The translations under genes were made by a program, and so were the position numbers. 64,000 nt of DNA. It comes from Sphingobacterium griseoflavum. GTDB taxonomy: Bacteria; Bacteroidota; Bacteroidia; Sphingobacteriales; Sphingobacteriaceae. The DNA is taken from the NCBI RefSeq assembly GCF_014653155.1, contig NZ_BNAF01000014.1, positions 1 to 64,000 of the forward strand. Reading direction: 5' to 3'. The first letter of the stretch is position 1, and each line of letters starts with the position of its first letter. Shown here one piece after another: positions 43,013 through 50,801 of the stretch. The notes under the pieces are model-generated. The model had not been told where the DNA came from. It did not search any database and saw only the letters and a program-made list of their open reading frames with translations.

Positions 43013-44102
43013 ATTACTTTTCGTAGGCGATGTGGTGTTGCAATCATCACCCGTCTTATCGCAAGACCTACAGGCTTTAATACGAGAACAGGATATCTGT
43101 TGCTGCAACGTCGAAGCGCCGCTTTCAGGATTCGGTGCTGCTGTAAAGAAGACAGGCCCCCTGATCAATCAATTGGCTCAGTCGGCCGAATGGCTTCAAG
43201 ATTTTGGGTTCAACATGTTTGCTATGGCCAATAATCATATTTTAGATTATGGCGCCGAGGGGTTAGCGCATACCCGACAGGCTTTTGGAGCAAACGTTAT
43301 TGGCGCGGGCAGCGAAGAGGAGGCATATGCGTTATTGGTTAAAGAGGTCGAAGGGGTACGCTATGGTTTTGTTGCCTATGGCGAAAATGGTTTTGGGGCT
43401 CTCAACGGCGATAGGGATTATGGCCACGCTTGGGTCAATAGCACCCGCGTGGACGAGGATCTTATCGCCTACAAGGATCAGGTAGACATCTTAATTGTGC
43501 AAGTCCATGCTGGCGTAGAAATGGTAGATGTGCCTATTCCAGAGTGGAGACAGCGATATCGAGAGCTTATCGATCGTGGTGCAGATATGGTTATCGCGCA
43601 TCATCCGCATGTTGTCCAGGGGCATGAAACCTATAGGGGTAAGCGTATTTTTTATAGCCTTGGTAACTTCTATTTTGACGGCATCTCTAAAACCACGGCC
43701 TGGAATACTGGTGGCGCGCTCCAGTTGGTTGTCGATCGCAAACAGATTGTGCAAGCCGATCTGTTTCTTGTTTCAAAGCAGGGGAATAGGCTGTCGTTGA
43801 TGCCTAGGATGGAAACGGAACAACAATTGGCGCGGCTGAATGAGAAGCTTCAGCATACGGCGGCTTATGAAAACTATGTGGATCAGATCGCTGTTGAACA
43901 ATGGCTGCAGCATCACCGAAACTATTACGCGAAGCCTTTTAACGGGCTTGTCCAATATTCGCTTAAGGCTTTGGCGAAGCATATAAAGCGATTGCTTTTC
44001 CATAGAAATATCGACTACGACCTCTTATGGCACAACATGGAGATAGAAAGCAACTTTTGGATCGTTCGTCGGGCAATCCAAAAGTTGCGTAAAAAACAGT
44101 GA
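43002..44102 (+). CDS. CapA-family capsule protein (calcineurin-like fold)
   Basis: This 366-aa protein has the metallophosphoesterase-like motifs of CapA/PgsA: V-G-D-V-V-L (7-12), C-N-V-E-A-P-L, M-A-N-N-H-I-L-D-Y-G, V-Q-V-H-A-G-V-E and A-H-H-P-H-V-V-Q-G, then S-L-G-N-F-Y-F-D. Bacillus CapA acts in poly-gamma-glutamate assembly or transport; in other phyla the substrate is unknown. No signal peptide is seen. It overlaps the asparagine-synthetase-like gene by 11 bp, so the two are probably translated together. It ends directly at the DeoR stop. Confidence 0.9.
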   Translation: MPHKLLFVGDVVLQSSPVLSQDLQALIREQDICCCNVEAPLSGFGAAVKKTGPLINQLAQSAEWLQDFGFNMFAMANNHILDYGAEGLAHTRQAFGANVIGAGSEEEAYALLVKEVEGVRYGFVAYGENGFGALNGDRDYGHAWVNSTRVDEDLIAYKDQVDILIVQVHAGVEMVDVPIPEWRQRYRELIDRGADMVIAHHPHVVQGHETYRGKRIFYSLGNFYFDGISKTTAWNTGGALQLVVDRKQIVQADLFLVSKQGNRLSLMPRMETEQQLARLNEKLQHTAAYENYVDQIAVEQWLQHHRNYYAKPFNGLVQYSLKALAKHIKRLLFHRNIDYDLLWHNMEIESNFWIVRRAIQKLRKKQ

Positions 44103-44846
44103 CTATATGACTGTTATCAGCTTTGCAAATTCCTTTAATTTCGGATGCGCTGGATCAAGATCGGTAACGAGATAAGATACGTCCCGTAACGGCGCAACAC
44201 GCATCTTTTGGTTGGAGTTCAACTTCTCTGTAATGCTCAAGATGGCTAAGTTCTTCGAACATTTAATCATCGCTCTCTTTATCTGCACAACTTCCCAATC
44301 GGAATCCGTGATACCTTCGTCCAAAGAAAGACTATTCGTTCCCAATAGACAAAGATCTACACGTAAATCTGACAGCTCATTGATCACTTGGGATCCGGTA
44401 ACGATGTTGGTATTTCTGGATAGCTTACCACCAACCAGTATCACATCAATGTTTTCCTTTTCTGCTAACTCCAACGCCACCAAAGGACTAATCGTAAAGA
44501 ATGTGCATTGTATTTCATTGGGAACCAACCGCGCTAATTCGATCATAGTTGTGCCGCCGCCGACCAAAACCGTCATCCCGTTTTTGATCAGCGAAAGGGC
44601 CTTCTTGGCAATATCCTTTTTGGATTCTTTAGCATAAACATTTCCTTCTTGGAATGGAAACTGGAAAGACTTTGATAAAGCTCCCCCGTAAACTTTCAAT
44701 ACTTGCCCGTTTTCTGCCAATTCGTTGAGGTCCCGCCTAATGGTATCTTCCGAAACGTTGAGCTGCACGCTCAAGTCCGACGATAACACCTTGTTATGTA
44801 AGTTTATCTGGTGAATGATATAGGCTTGTCTTTCTTCCTTTAACAT
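44103..44846 (-). CDS. DeoR/GlpR-family transcriptional regulator
   Basis: This 247-aa repressor has an N-terminal winged helix (5-57; R-Q-A-Y-I-I-H-Q-I, V-S-E-D-T-I-R-R-D-L-N-E-L, the classic DeoR helix) and a DeoRC sugar-phosphate-sensing domain (75-235; V-L-V-G-G-G-T-T-M and C-L-L-G-T-N-S-L). It is 0 bp from the convergent CapA gene. Its target operon is not visible here, and the link to the capsule locus is only positional. Confidence 0.9.
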   Translation of the reverse strand: MLKEERQAYIIHQINLHNKVLSSDLSVQLNVSEDTIRRDLNELAENGQVLKVYGGALSKSFQFPFQEGNVYAKESKKDIAKKALSLIKNGMTVLVGGGTTMIELARLVPNEIQCTFFTISPLVALELAEKENIDVILVGGKLSRNTNIVTGSQVINELSDLRVDLCLLGTNSLSLDEGITDSDWEVVQIKRAMIKCSKNLAILSITEKLNSNQKMRVAPLRDVSYLVTDLDPAHPKLKEFAKLITVI

Positions 44847-44882
44847 AATTCTAACGATTATTTGTTGATAGCTATTGCATGA

Positions 44883-45746
44883 TTATTCTGACCGATTTTC
44901 GTCGGTGGGTTTACTTTTGGTTACGCCAGCTTTAAAGCGGGGCTTGAATCCTGCCGGTTTGTTGGGCTGCTCGGGTTTTGCGTCGGTTTCAGACAGTTCC
45001 GTCGGTGCATCCGGTTTTTGCGCAGGTTCTGGCGTTGCCGGTTTGGTTACGCCAGCTTTAAAGCGGGGCTTGAATCCTGCCGGTTTGTTGGGCTGCTCGG
45101 GTTTTGCGTCGGTTTCAGACAGTTCCGTCGGTGCATCCGGTTTTTGCGCAGGTTCTGGCGTTGCCGGTTTGGTTACGGCAGCTTTAAAGCGGGGCTTGAA
45201 TCCTGCCGGTTTGTTGGGCTGCTCGGGTTTTGCGTCGGTTTCAGACAGTTCCGTCGGTGCATCCGGTTTTTGCGCAGGTTCTGGCGTTGCCGGTTTGGTT
45301 ACGCCAGCTTTAAAGCGCGGCTTGAATCCTGCCGGTTTGTTTGGTTGCGACTCCGTTATCGCTTCCGTTTCTGGCGTTTCCTTTTCCTTCTGCGTCAGGC
45401 TGTTTTCCTTCGAATTGATTTCCTCTTGGGGTACATCCGTCGGGTTCATGCTGGCGTTTCTAAACCGTGGTTTAAACCCGGTCGGTTTTTTTGTCACACT
45501 TTCTAATACTGGCGCTGGTGCATCCGCTTTAGCAATAACCGTTGGAGCCGATTTTTCAACTTCAGGTTCGATTAACAAATACTTTTTACGTAGTTTGTTA
45601 AACCAAAATTTCTTGGTATGATCGAAACTTTTCTCACCCATTTGGGCATAGTGCAGCCTAAACTCTTCGTACAAAGCTAGCTCCTCACTCCTTAAAAGCA
45701 AAATATCAATTTTCTTTTTCGCGAAAAAATCCTCAAATGTCGTCAT
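44883..45746 (-). CDS. low-complexity protein with tandem GFKPRF repeats
   Basis: This 287-aa protein has two parts. Residues 1-60 are a helical domain (M-T-T-F-E-D-F-F-A-K-K-K, Q-M-G-E-K-S-F-D-H-T-K-K-F-W-F-N-K-L-R-K-K-Y) that I do not recognise. Residues 75-287 are proline-, lysine- and glutamate-rich and probably disordered, with five copies of the core K-P-x-G-F-K-P-R-F. Three of these lie in 42-residue units that differ by only one amino acid. No signal or membrane segment. Start chosen at ATG 45746 rather than TTG 45752. Function unknown; the basic, aromatic motifs could bind nucleic acid or a partner. Confidence 0.75.
   Translation of the reverse strand: MTTFEDFFAKKKIDILLLRSEELALYEEFRLHYAQMGEKSFDHTKKFWFNKLRKKYLLIEPEVEKSAPTVIAKADAPAPVLESVTKKPTGFKPRFRNASMNPTDVPQEEINSKENSLTQKEKETPETEAITESQPNKPAGFKPRFKAGVTKPATPEPAQKPDAPTELSETDAKPEQPNKPAGFKPRFKAAVTKPATPEPAQKPDAPTELSETDAKPEQPNKPAGFKPRFKAGVTKPATPEPAQKPDAPTELSETDAKPEQPNKPAGFKPRFKAGVTKSKPTDENRSE
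44921..45345. repeat. 126-bp tandem repeats inside the GFKPRF protein gene
   Basis: Three full units begin at 44921, 45047 and 45173, with a partial fourth (45299-45345). Units 1 and 2 are identical by eye; unit 3 differs at one base (45178). The unit is a multiple of three, so copy-number change keeps the reading frame. Confidence 0.95.
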
Positions 45747-45852
45747 CTCCAAGTGCTAAATTTAATAAATTTTACTAAAAAAAACCGATGTATTTTGCAT
45801 AGTAATATGTTCAAGTGGAGAGTTAAAGACCTCATCACGGCAAAATAACGCT

Positions 45853-45867
45853 TAGATAGGCTATCTA
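45853..45867. repeat. short palindrome upstream of the repeat-protein gene
   Basis: TAGATAG-G-CTATCTA is a perfect 7-bp inverted repeat with a single central base, next to a GC-rich stretch (45868-45895). It may be an operator. Confidence 0.35.
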
Positions 45868-45929
45868 GGAGGGGCCCAACCGCGCGCCGGGAGAAATAGG
45901 GAAGGATGTAGAGATTTTATCCTCCACAA

Positions 45930-45960
45930 AAAAAGAGGGCTGACCCTAGCCCTCTCTTTT
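45930..45960. terminator. terminator of the tdh-yebC operon
   Basis: AGAGGGCT (45934-45941) and AGCCCTCT (45948-45955) form a perfect 8-bp stem with A-rich and T-rich flanks, 19 bp past the yebC stop. It can work in both directions. Confidence 0.9.
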
Positions 45961-45978
45961 TATTTTTTATGTCCGTTC

Positions 45979-46704
45979 TTACTCCATATTATGGTAAACG
46001 GCCTGCACATCATCATCTTCTTCAATTTTATCAATCATCTTTAGTACCTCGGCCGCTTGCTCCTCACTAATGTTTGTATGGGATAAAGCAATACGTTCCA
46101 ATTTCGCAGACTGCACGTCAATGCCTTTTTCTTCAAGCAAACTTTGCATATTTCCGAAATCTTCGAAGGATGTCTGTACGACAACGATGTCATTTCCTTC
46201 TTCATCTGCTTCTACGTAGAGCTCTTCCAATCCGCCGTCGATCAGTTCCAACTCCAGCTCTTCAACGTCTGTTTCTTCCGAGGCGTTAAAGCGGAAGATG
46301 GACTTGCGTTGGAAAATAAAATCCAGCGACCCTGTTTTCCCTAAAGAGCCACCTGCTTTTGTAAAATAACTTCTGATATTACCGACCGTTCGGTTGGTGT
46401 TGTCCGTAGCGGTTTCAATCAAAACCGGGACACCATGCGGGCCATATCCTTCATAAACATATTCTTCGTAACCCTTGGCATCTTTTTCTGAAGCACGTTT
46501 GATAGCAGCTTCTACACGGTCTTTTGGCATGTTTACCGCCTTCGCATTCTGTATAGCCGTGCGCAAGCGCGAGTTGTTCTCCGGGTGAGGGCCACCCTCT
46601 TTCACGGCCATTGCGATTTCTTTCCCTAAACGTGTAAACTGTACGGCCATTTTGGCCCAGCGTTTAAATTTTCTTTCTTTTCTGAATTCAAAGGCTCTAC
46701 CCAT
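45979..46704 (-). CDS. yebC: YebC/PmpR-family regulatory protein (TACO1-like)
   Basis: This 241-aa protein shows the family pattern: G-R-A-F-E-F-R-K-E-R-K-F-K-R-W-A at the start, F-T-R-L-G-K-E-I, N-M-P-K-D-R-V-E-A-A-I-K-R-A, Y-E-G-Y-G-P-H-G-V-P, and A-G-G-S-L-G-K-T-G-S-L (about 115). Members are either transcriptional regulators or, as recently shown for some, ribosome-associated factors that relieve stalling at proline runs. It starts 3 bp after the threonine dehydrogenase gene. Confidence 0.95.
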   Translation of the reverse strand: MGRAFEFRKERKFKRWAKMAVQFTRLGKEIAMAVKEGGPHPENNSRLRTAIQNAKAVNMPKDRVEAAIKRASEKDAKGYEEYVYEGYGPHGVPVLIETATDNTNRTVGNIRSYFTKAGGSLGKTGSLDFIFQRKSIFRFNASEETDVEELELELIDGGLEELYVEADEEGNDIVVVQTSFEDFGNMQSLLEEKGIDVQSAKLERIALSHTNISEEQAAEVLKMIDKIEEDDDVQAVYHNME

Positions 46705-46707
46705 TTT

Positions 46708-47655
46708 CTATAAGTCTCTTTTGAGGTTTTCAATCATGTCCTTTGTCATGCTTTCCAAATCAAATCTTGGCTTCCACCCCCAATCCTTGCGCGCAGAAGA
46801 ATCATCGATACTTGCAGGCCAAGAATCCGCTATGGCTTGTCGGGGGTCATGGTCGACATAGGACATTTCAAAATTAGGAAGAATTTTTTTAATTTCTTCG
46901 GCTATTTCAGCTGGGGTAAAAGATAGTCCCGCCAGATTGTAACTGGATCGAATACGGATCTGTTCACTAGGCGCATCCATCAAAGCGATGGTTCCGCGAA
47001 CGGCATCTTCCATGTAAAGCATCGGCAACGCTGTGTCGGCAGAGAGAAAGGATGCATATTTTCCGTGCTTTAAAGCCTCAAAAAAGATATGTACCGCATA
47101 ATCCGTAGTGCCTCCTCCCGGTGCAGTCTTCCATGAGATAATGCCTGGATAGCGGATGCTGCGGATGTCAAGGCCATAGCGAAGATGGTAATATTCGCAG
47201 AGACGTTCTCCAGCAAGTTTGCTGATACCATAGATGCTGGTTGGGTCCATAATGCAATATTGTGCTGTATCGATCTTTGGGGAGTGCGGCCCAAAGACGG
47301 CGATAGAGCTTGGCCAAAATATTTTTTTGATACCGAGCTCGAGGGCTAGGTCCAGCACATGAAGCAGCCCATTCATATTTAAATCCCAAGCTTTCTGCGG
47401 ATACTGCTCGCCCGTGGCAGACAGCATAGCCGCCAACAGATAAATCTGCGTGGGTTTATATTTTTGAAATAAGGATTTTAGCGCCTCCTTATCCAATACA
47501 TTAATCGTTTCGAAGATCTCACCTTCTTTCTGATTGTTAGGCTCCCTAATATCGGAAGTGATGACATTTTCGTTGCCAAATTTTTGGCGGAGGGCAGCGG
47601 CCAATTCTGATCCGATTTGACCATTTGCCCCAATCATAATAATACGCTCTTTCAT
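46708..47655 (-). CDS. tdh: NAD-dependent epimerase-type L-threonine 3-dehydrogenase
   Basis: This 315-aa short-chain dehydrogenase has the N-terminal Rossmann motif G-A-N-G-Q-I-G-S-E-L (about 8-17), the catalytic Y-x-x-x-K in Y-G-I-S-K-L-A-G-E (about 143) and the C-terminal block S-S-A-R-K-D-W-G-W-K-P-R-F. These match the GalE-like L-threonine dehydrogenases that make 2-amino-3-ketobutyrate. No kbl ligase is adjacent. It heads a tdh-yebC operon. A -7 box ends 5 nt before its start codon. Confidence 0.88.
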   Translation of the reverse strand: MKERIIMIGANGQIGSELAAALRQKFGNENVITSDIREPNNQKEGEIFETINVLDKEALKSLFQKYKPTQIYLLAAMLSATGEQYPQKAWDLNMNGLLHVLDLALELGIKKIFWPSSIAVFGPHSPKIDTAQYCIMDPTSIYGISKLAGERLCEYYHLRYGLDIRSIRYPGIISWKTAPGGGTTDYAVHIFFEALKHGKYASFLSADTALPMLYMEDAVRGTIALMDAPSEQIRIRSSYNLAGLSFTPAEIAEEIKKILPNFEMSYVDHDPRQAIADSWPASIDDSSARKDWGWKPRFDLESMTKDMIENLKRDL

Positions 47656-47660
47656 TGCTG

Positions 47661-47668
47661 CAAAGATA
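47661..47668 (-). promoter_or_regulatory. -7 box of tdh-yebC
   Basis: TATCTTTG on the minus strand ends 5 nt before ATG 47655. TTG occurs 14 bp upstream (47685-47683), shorter than the usual spacer. Transcript would be essentially leaderless. Confidence 0.5.
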
Positions 47669-47694
47669 GGTCATTTTTTGCGCAACTGCACATA

Positions 47695-49356
47695 CTATTT
47701 CCCCGCGTGGATTAACACAAAACTGCCTTTAAACTGTTGATAATGACCTTCTGATGTGTGTATTTCGGATTGGTAAATATAGATGCCAGCAGGACATAGC
47801 GTACCCTGTTCATTCCGCCCATCCCAGATGACTTCACCAGCCAAACCTGCACTTTTGTTACGAATCAATCGGTTGACTACTCTTCCGTTGCTATCGTAAA
47901 TTGTCAGGTTTAGCATCGGGTTACGTTCCGAAAACGCATAATTAAAAACAAGTCTGCTTTCCGATCCATTGCCACTTGGCGAAAAGGTTTTTCGATCGAG
48001 CCACCAGGAATTTTTTTTCACTTTTTTTTCCACATCGGTCGAGTTTCGGTATCCGGGGGTTGCACCACCCACCAACGTGGATGCTGAACTGAAATTTCCT
48101 TTGCTGTTGGTGTCTTCCTCACTGGATTGTCTTTCCAAGGAGATTCCTCTCACGTTGGCCAAAAATGGCTGGTGCATCGTGCTTTGATAGAAAAGACTGT
48201 CTACCAAGGTACTATTTTTGGACAGCAACACGGTGCCCCGTGTGTTTGGATAGGCCGGTAGGGCTTGCATTGCAATCATGTTTTCCCGAACCGAATGGGG
48301 ATAATCCTGCTGGAGACGGTCTGGCGATGTGGTGAGTGCCCGGTAGCCGCCAACTTCGATAAAATGGTCTTCCGAACTGATGGTATGCTGGCCGATCTGC
48401 CATCCGCGGAGGTTGATGATCCTGCCGGATCGGTTGTACAACTCGACAAAGTCGTCCCCACCGGCTTTCGGGTCGAAGAGCACTTCGTTTACGACCAAAT
48501 CATTGTATCGCGTCGGGGAGGCTCGGAAAATCGAGACAGCTGTCGTCGTCAGTTGTCCACAATAAAGTATATCCTGTAGCCGTATTTCGGTCGGTTCATC
48601 CCATTTTATGGGCCTATCTGTGTATAAAACAAGACTATCCGTACTAAGCTCATATCGTACAATTGAGTTTTCCGCCGGTTCAAAAACTATGCGCGTATCG
48701 TTACCGAAAGTAATGCCGTCTGTAGGGGACGCAAAATGCAAGACGATACGACTGTCGGTAATCTGCAGGGAAGGGAAGGTGATGGTGGGGTTGTACTGTG
48801 CATTCCATACCGAATTTCTTTGTCCGGGTGTTCCCCCATTCCGGGCTTCCGAGGCCCGCCACGTGTTGCTGTTGTTGCAGGCGAGGTTTGGGTTGATCCG
48901 CTCTAAGCTCCAGCCACCATTCTTTTTCTCGCGCAGTTCGTACCACGCGTTGCTGTATAGTACATGATCGACGACATTGTGACCTTTATCCAACAGCGAG
49001 ACCGACCCGGCGACGTTTTGAAGTGCACGCCAGGATCTCAAAGGCATGACATTTCCGAATCGAGCAAATTTGGGAGCCACAGCGGCGTCAACAAGCAGCA
49101 TATACTGTCCCGGTGCTAAATAATAATCGGCTAAAGGAACCCTAAAATTACCTACCTGCAAGGTATAGTGTTGGAGTGTGATAACTTGCGAGCTATTGTT
49201 ATAGATCTCGATATACTCGCTGTCAAGAAAAGCTGTAGGTAGCGGGTGCGGCATCAATTCTGTGATGACCAAACCGGATTGTGCCTGGGTAGTCAATATT
49301 GATAATATTGAAAAAAACAACGCGCAAATTTGTCTAATTTTTATTAGATAGAGCAT
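47695..49356 (-). CDS. secreted lamin-tail-domain protein with C-terminal FlgD-like domain
   Basis: This 553-aa protein has a signal peptide (M-L-Y-L-I-K-I to T-T-Q-A-Q, about 26). A lamin-tail (LTD) domain follows (28-135; L-V-I-T-E-L-M-P-H-P, then D-S-E-Y-I-E-I-Y-N-N-S), then an Ig-like linker (185-270), a second LTD (278-380; V-V-N-E-V-L-F-D-P, V-E-L-Y-N-R-S-G) and a FlgD-like Ig domain at the end (465-550; L-T-I-Y-D-S-N-G-R-V, V-I-W-D-G-R-N-E-Q-G-T). LTD domains occur in bacterial surface and nuclease proteins. The role of this one is unknown. Confidence 0.85.
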   Translation of the reverse strand: MLYLIKIRQICALFFSILSILTTQAQSGLVITELMPHPLPTAFLDSEYIEIYNNSSQVITLQHYTLQVGNFRVPLADYYLAPGQYMLLVDAAVAPKFARFGNVMPLRSWRALQNVAGSVSLLDKGHNVVDHVLYSNAWYELREKKNGGWSLERINPNLACNNSNTWRASEARNGGTPGQRNSVWNAQYNPTITFPSLQITDSRIVLHFASPTDGITFGNDTRIVFEPAENSIVRYELSTDSLVLYTDRPIKWDEPTEIRLQDILYCGQLTTTAVSIFRASPTRYNDLVVNEVLFDPKAGGDDFVELYNRSGRIINLRGWQIGQHTISSEDHFIEVGGYRALTTSPDRLQQDYPHSVRENMIAMQALPAYPNTRGTVLLSKNSTLVDSLFYQSTMHQPFLANVRGISLERQSSEEDTNSKGNFSSASTLVGGATPGYRNSTDVEKKVKKNSWWLDRKTFSPSGNGSESRLVFNYAFSERNPMLNLTIYDSNGRVVNRLIRNKSAGLAGEVIWDGRNEQGTLCPAGIYIYQSEIHTSEGHYQQFKGSFVLIHAGK

Positions 49357-49508
49357 GATTTTACATAATTTAAAAAATTTCGGGCGAAACTTTTGATAAA
49401 TTTTACATAATAAATTATAAAAGGAGCGGCTTATTTCGTATGTTTGGTTCCTTGAAATAAATTTACAAAAAATTTAATCATTCACATACAAACAAAACAA
49501 ATTTAACT

Positions 49509-50498
49509 ATGAAAGTTGCAGTAGTAGGCGCAACGGGCCTTGTTGGGTCAGAGATTTTGACCGTTTTAGCAGAACGTAATTTCCCAGTAACAGAGTTGAT
49601 TCCAGTCGCTTCCGAGAAGAGTAAGGGTAAGGAGATCGAGTTTAAGGGGAAGAAGTATAAGGTCGTGACACCAGCCGAAGCTATTGCAATGAAACCGCAA
49701 GTCGCCTTGTTTTCCGCTGGTGGTGACACCTCAACCGAGTTTGCGCCGCTTTATGCAGAAGCTGGAATAACCGTAGTGGATAATTCATCCGCTTGGCGTA
49801 TGGATCCAACCAAAAAGCTGGTCGTTCCTGAAGTGAACGGCGATGTGTTAACTATTGAAGATAAGATTATCGCGAATCCGAACTGTTCGACAATCCAAAT
49901 GGTTGTGGTGCTAAAACCGTTACACCAACAGTATAAGATCAAGCGTGTTGTCGTTTCGACATATCAGTCTGTAACGGGAACAGGCGTCAAGGCGGTTACC
50001 CAGTTAATGGATGAACGGGCAGGAAAGGAAGGCGAGAAGGCTTATCCTTATCCGATCGATTTGAATGTTATTCCGCATATCGATGTATTCCAAGAGAACG
50101 GGTATACGAAAGAAGAAATGAAAATGATCAAGGAAACGAACAAGATTATGGGCGACGACAGTATTCGGGTAACAGCAACAACGGTTCGTATTCCAGTTAT
50201 GGGAGGACACTCCGAATCTGTTAATATTGAATTCGAACATGATTTTGACGTTGCACATGTACGTAGGCTATTGGCCGAGCAGGAGGGGGTGATCGTTGTC
50301 GATGATCCTGCGAATCTAAAATATCCTATGCCGAAAGATGCACACGGCAAAGATGAAGTGCTAGTCGGCCGTATCCGTCGCGATGAATCGCAAGACAAAA
50401 CGTTGAACCTTTGGGTGGTAGCGGATAACTTGCGGAAGGGCGCTGCAACAAATGCTGTGCAGATTGCAGAGTTATTAAATAAAAGAGGCATGATCTAG
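49509..50498 (+). CDS. asd: aspartate-semialdehyde dehydrogenase
   Basis: This 329-aa enzyme reduces aspartyl phosphate to aspartate semialdehyde, the branch point to lysine/diaminopimelate, threonine and methionine. NADP-binding G-A-T-G-L-V-G-S-E (8-16), catalytic cysteine in N-P-N-C-S-T (about 126), and the histidine in M-G-G-H-S-E-S (about 235) are intact. The start is ATG 49509; a 152-bp AT-rich leader shows no clear promoter. It is followed by a strong terminator. Confidence 0.97.
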   Translation: MKVAVVGATGLVGSEILTVLAERNFPVTELIPVASEKSKGKEIEFKGKKYKVVTPAEAIAMKPQVALFSAGGDTSTEFAPLYAEAGITVVDNSSAWRMDPTKKLVVPEVNGDVLTIEDKIIANPNCSTIQMVVVLKPLHQQYKIKRVVVSTYQSVTGTGVKAVTQLMDERAGKEGEKAYPYPIDLNVIPHIDVFQENGYTKEEMKMIKETNKIMGDDSIRVTATTVRIPVMGGHSESVNIEFEHDFDVAHVRRLLAEQEGVIVVDDPANLKYPMPKDAHGKDEVLVGRIRRDESQDKTLNLWVVADNLRKGAATNAVQIAELLNKRGMI

Positions 50499-50519
50499 AC
50501 GGAGTACGTCTTGAAATTT

Positions 50520-50547
50520 TGAGGCTACTCGAAGGGGTAGCCTTTTT
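50520..50547 (+). terminator. terminator of asd
   Basis: AGGCTACTC (50522-50530) and GGGTAGCCT (50535-50543), with one G-T pair, form a 9-bp stem followed by TTTTT, 24 bp after the stop codon. Confidence 0.9.
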
Positions 50548-50751
50548 AGTACCCAATCTTTTTGGCTACCCAGGGCGCACCAAATTTTGCAGGGACATTG
50601 GCATAGCGACATAGCTTGATGGCGGATGGGTTTAATGTCCCGAATGAGCTGATATAAGTTAAAGCGCTATTCCTTTAGGCTCCCAAGGGAGAATGAAGAT
50701 AGCTATGTGAGAAATAGACAGACGATGAGCGTCGAACATTTCTCTGAAGCC
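50548..50751. other. 204-bp intergenic stretch without recognisable features
   Basis: Between the asd and Kelch terminators lies a convergent spacer with no convincing ORF, repeat or RNA. I see nothing in it that I can assign. Confidence 0.5.
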
Positions 50752-50789
50752 AAAAAAAGCGGACAACTTTGTAATTGTCCGCTTTTTTT
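50752..50789 (-). terminator. terminator of the DUF4270-Kelch operon
   Basis: A perfect 15-bp stem (AAAAAAAGCGGACAA with TTGTCCGCTTTTTTT) has an 8-nt loop and T/A tracts on both sides, 13 bp after the Kelch stop. Confidence 0.92.
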
Positions 50790-50801
50790 ATTTATTAACG
50801 A

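Noticed and set aside
44921..45345. Tandem repeats considered as a CRISPR array
   Set aside because: The units are contiguous, in frame and coding, with no unique spacers.
44875..45621. 248-codon plus-strand frame (and 45018-45506) over the repeat gene
   Set aside because: The 126-bp unit is a multiple of three, so all frames stay open. The minus-strand frame has the N-terminal domain and a proper start; the others are shadows.
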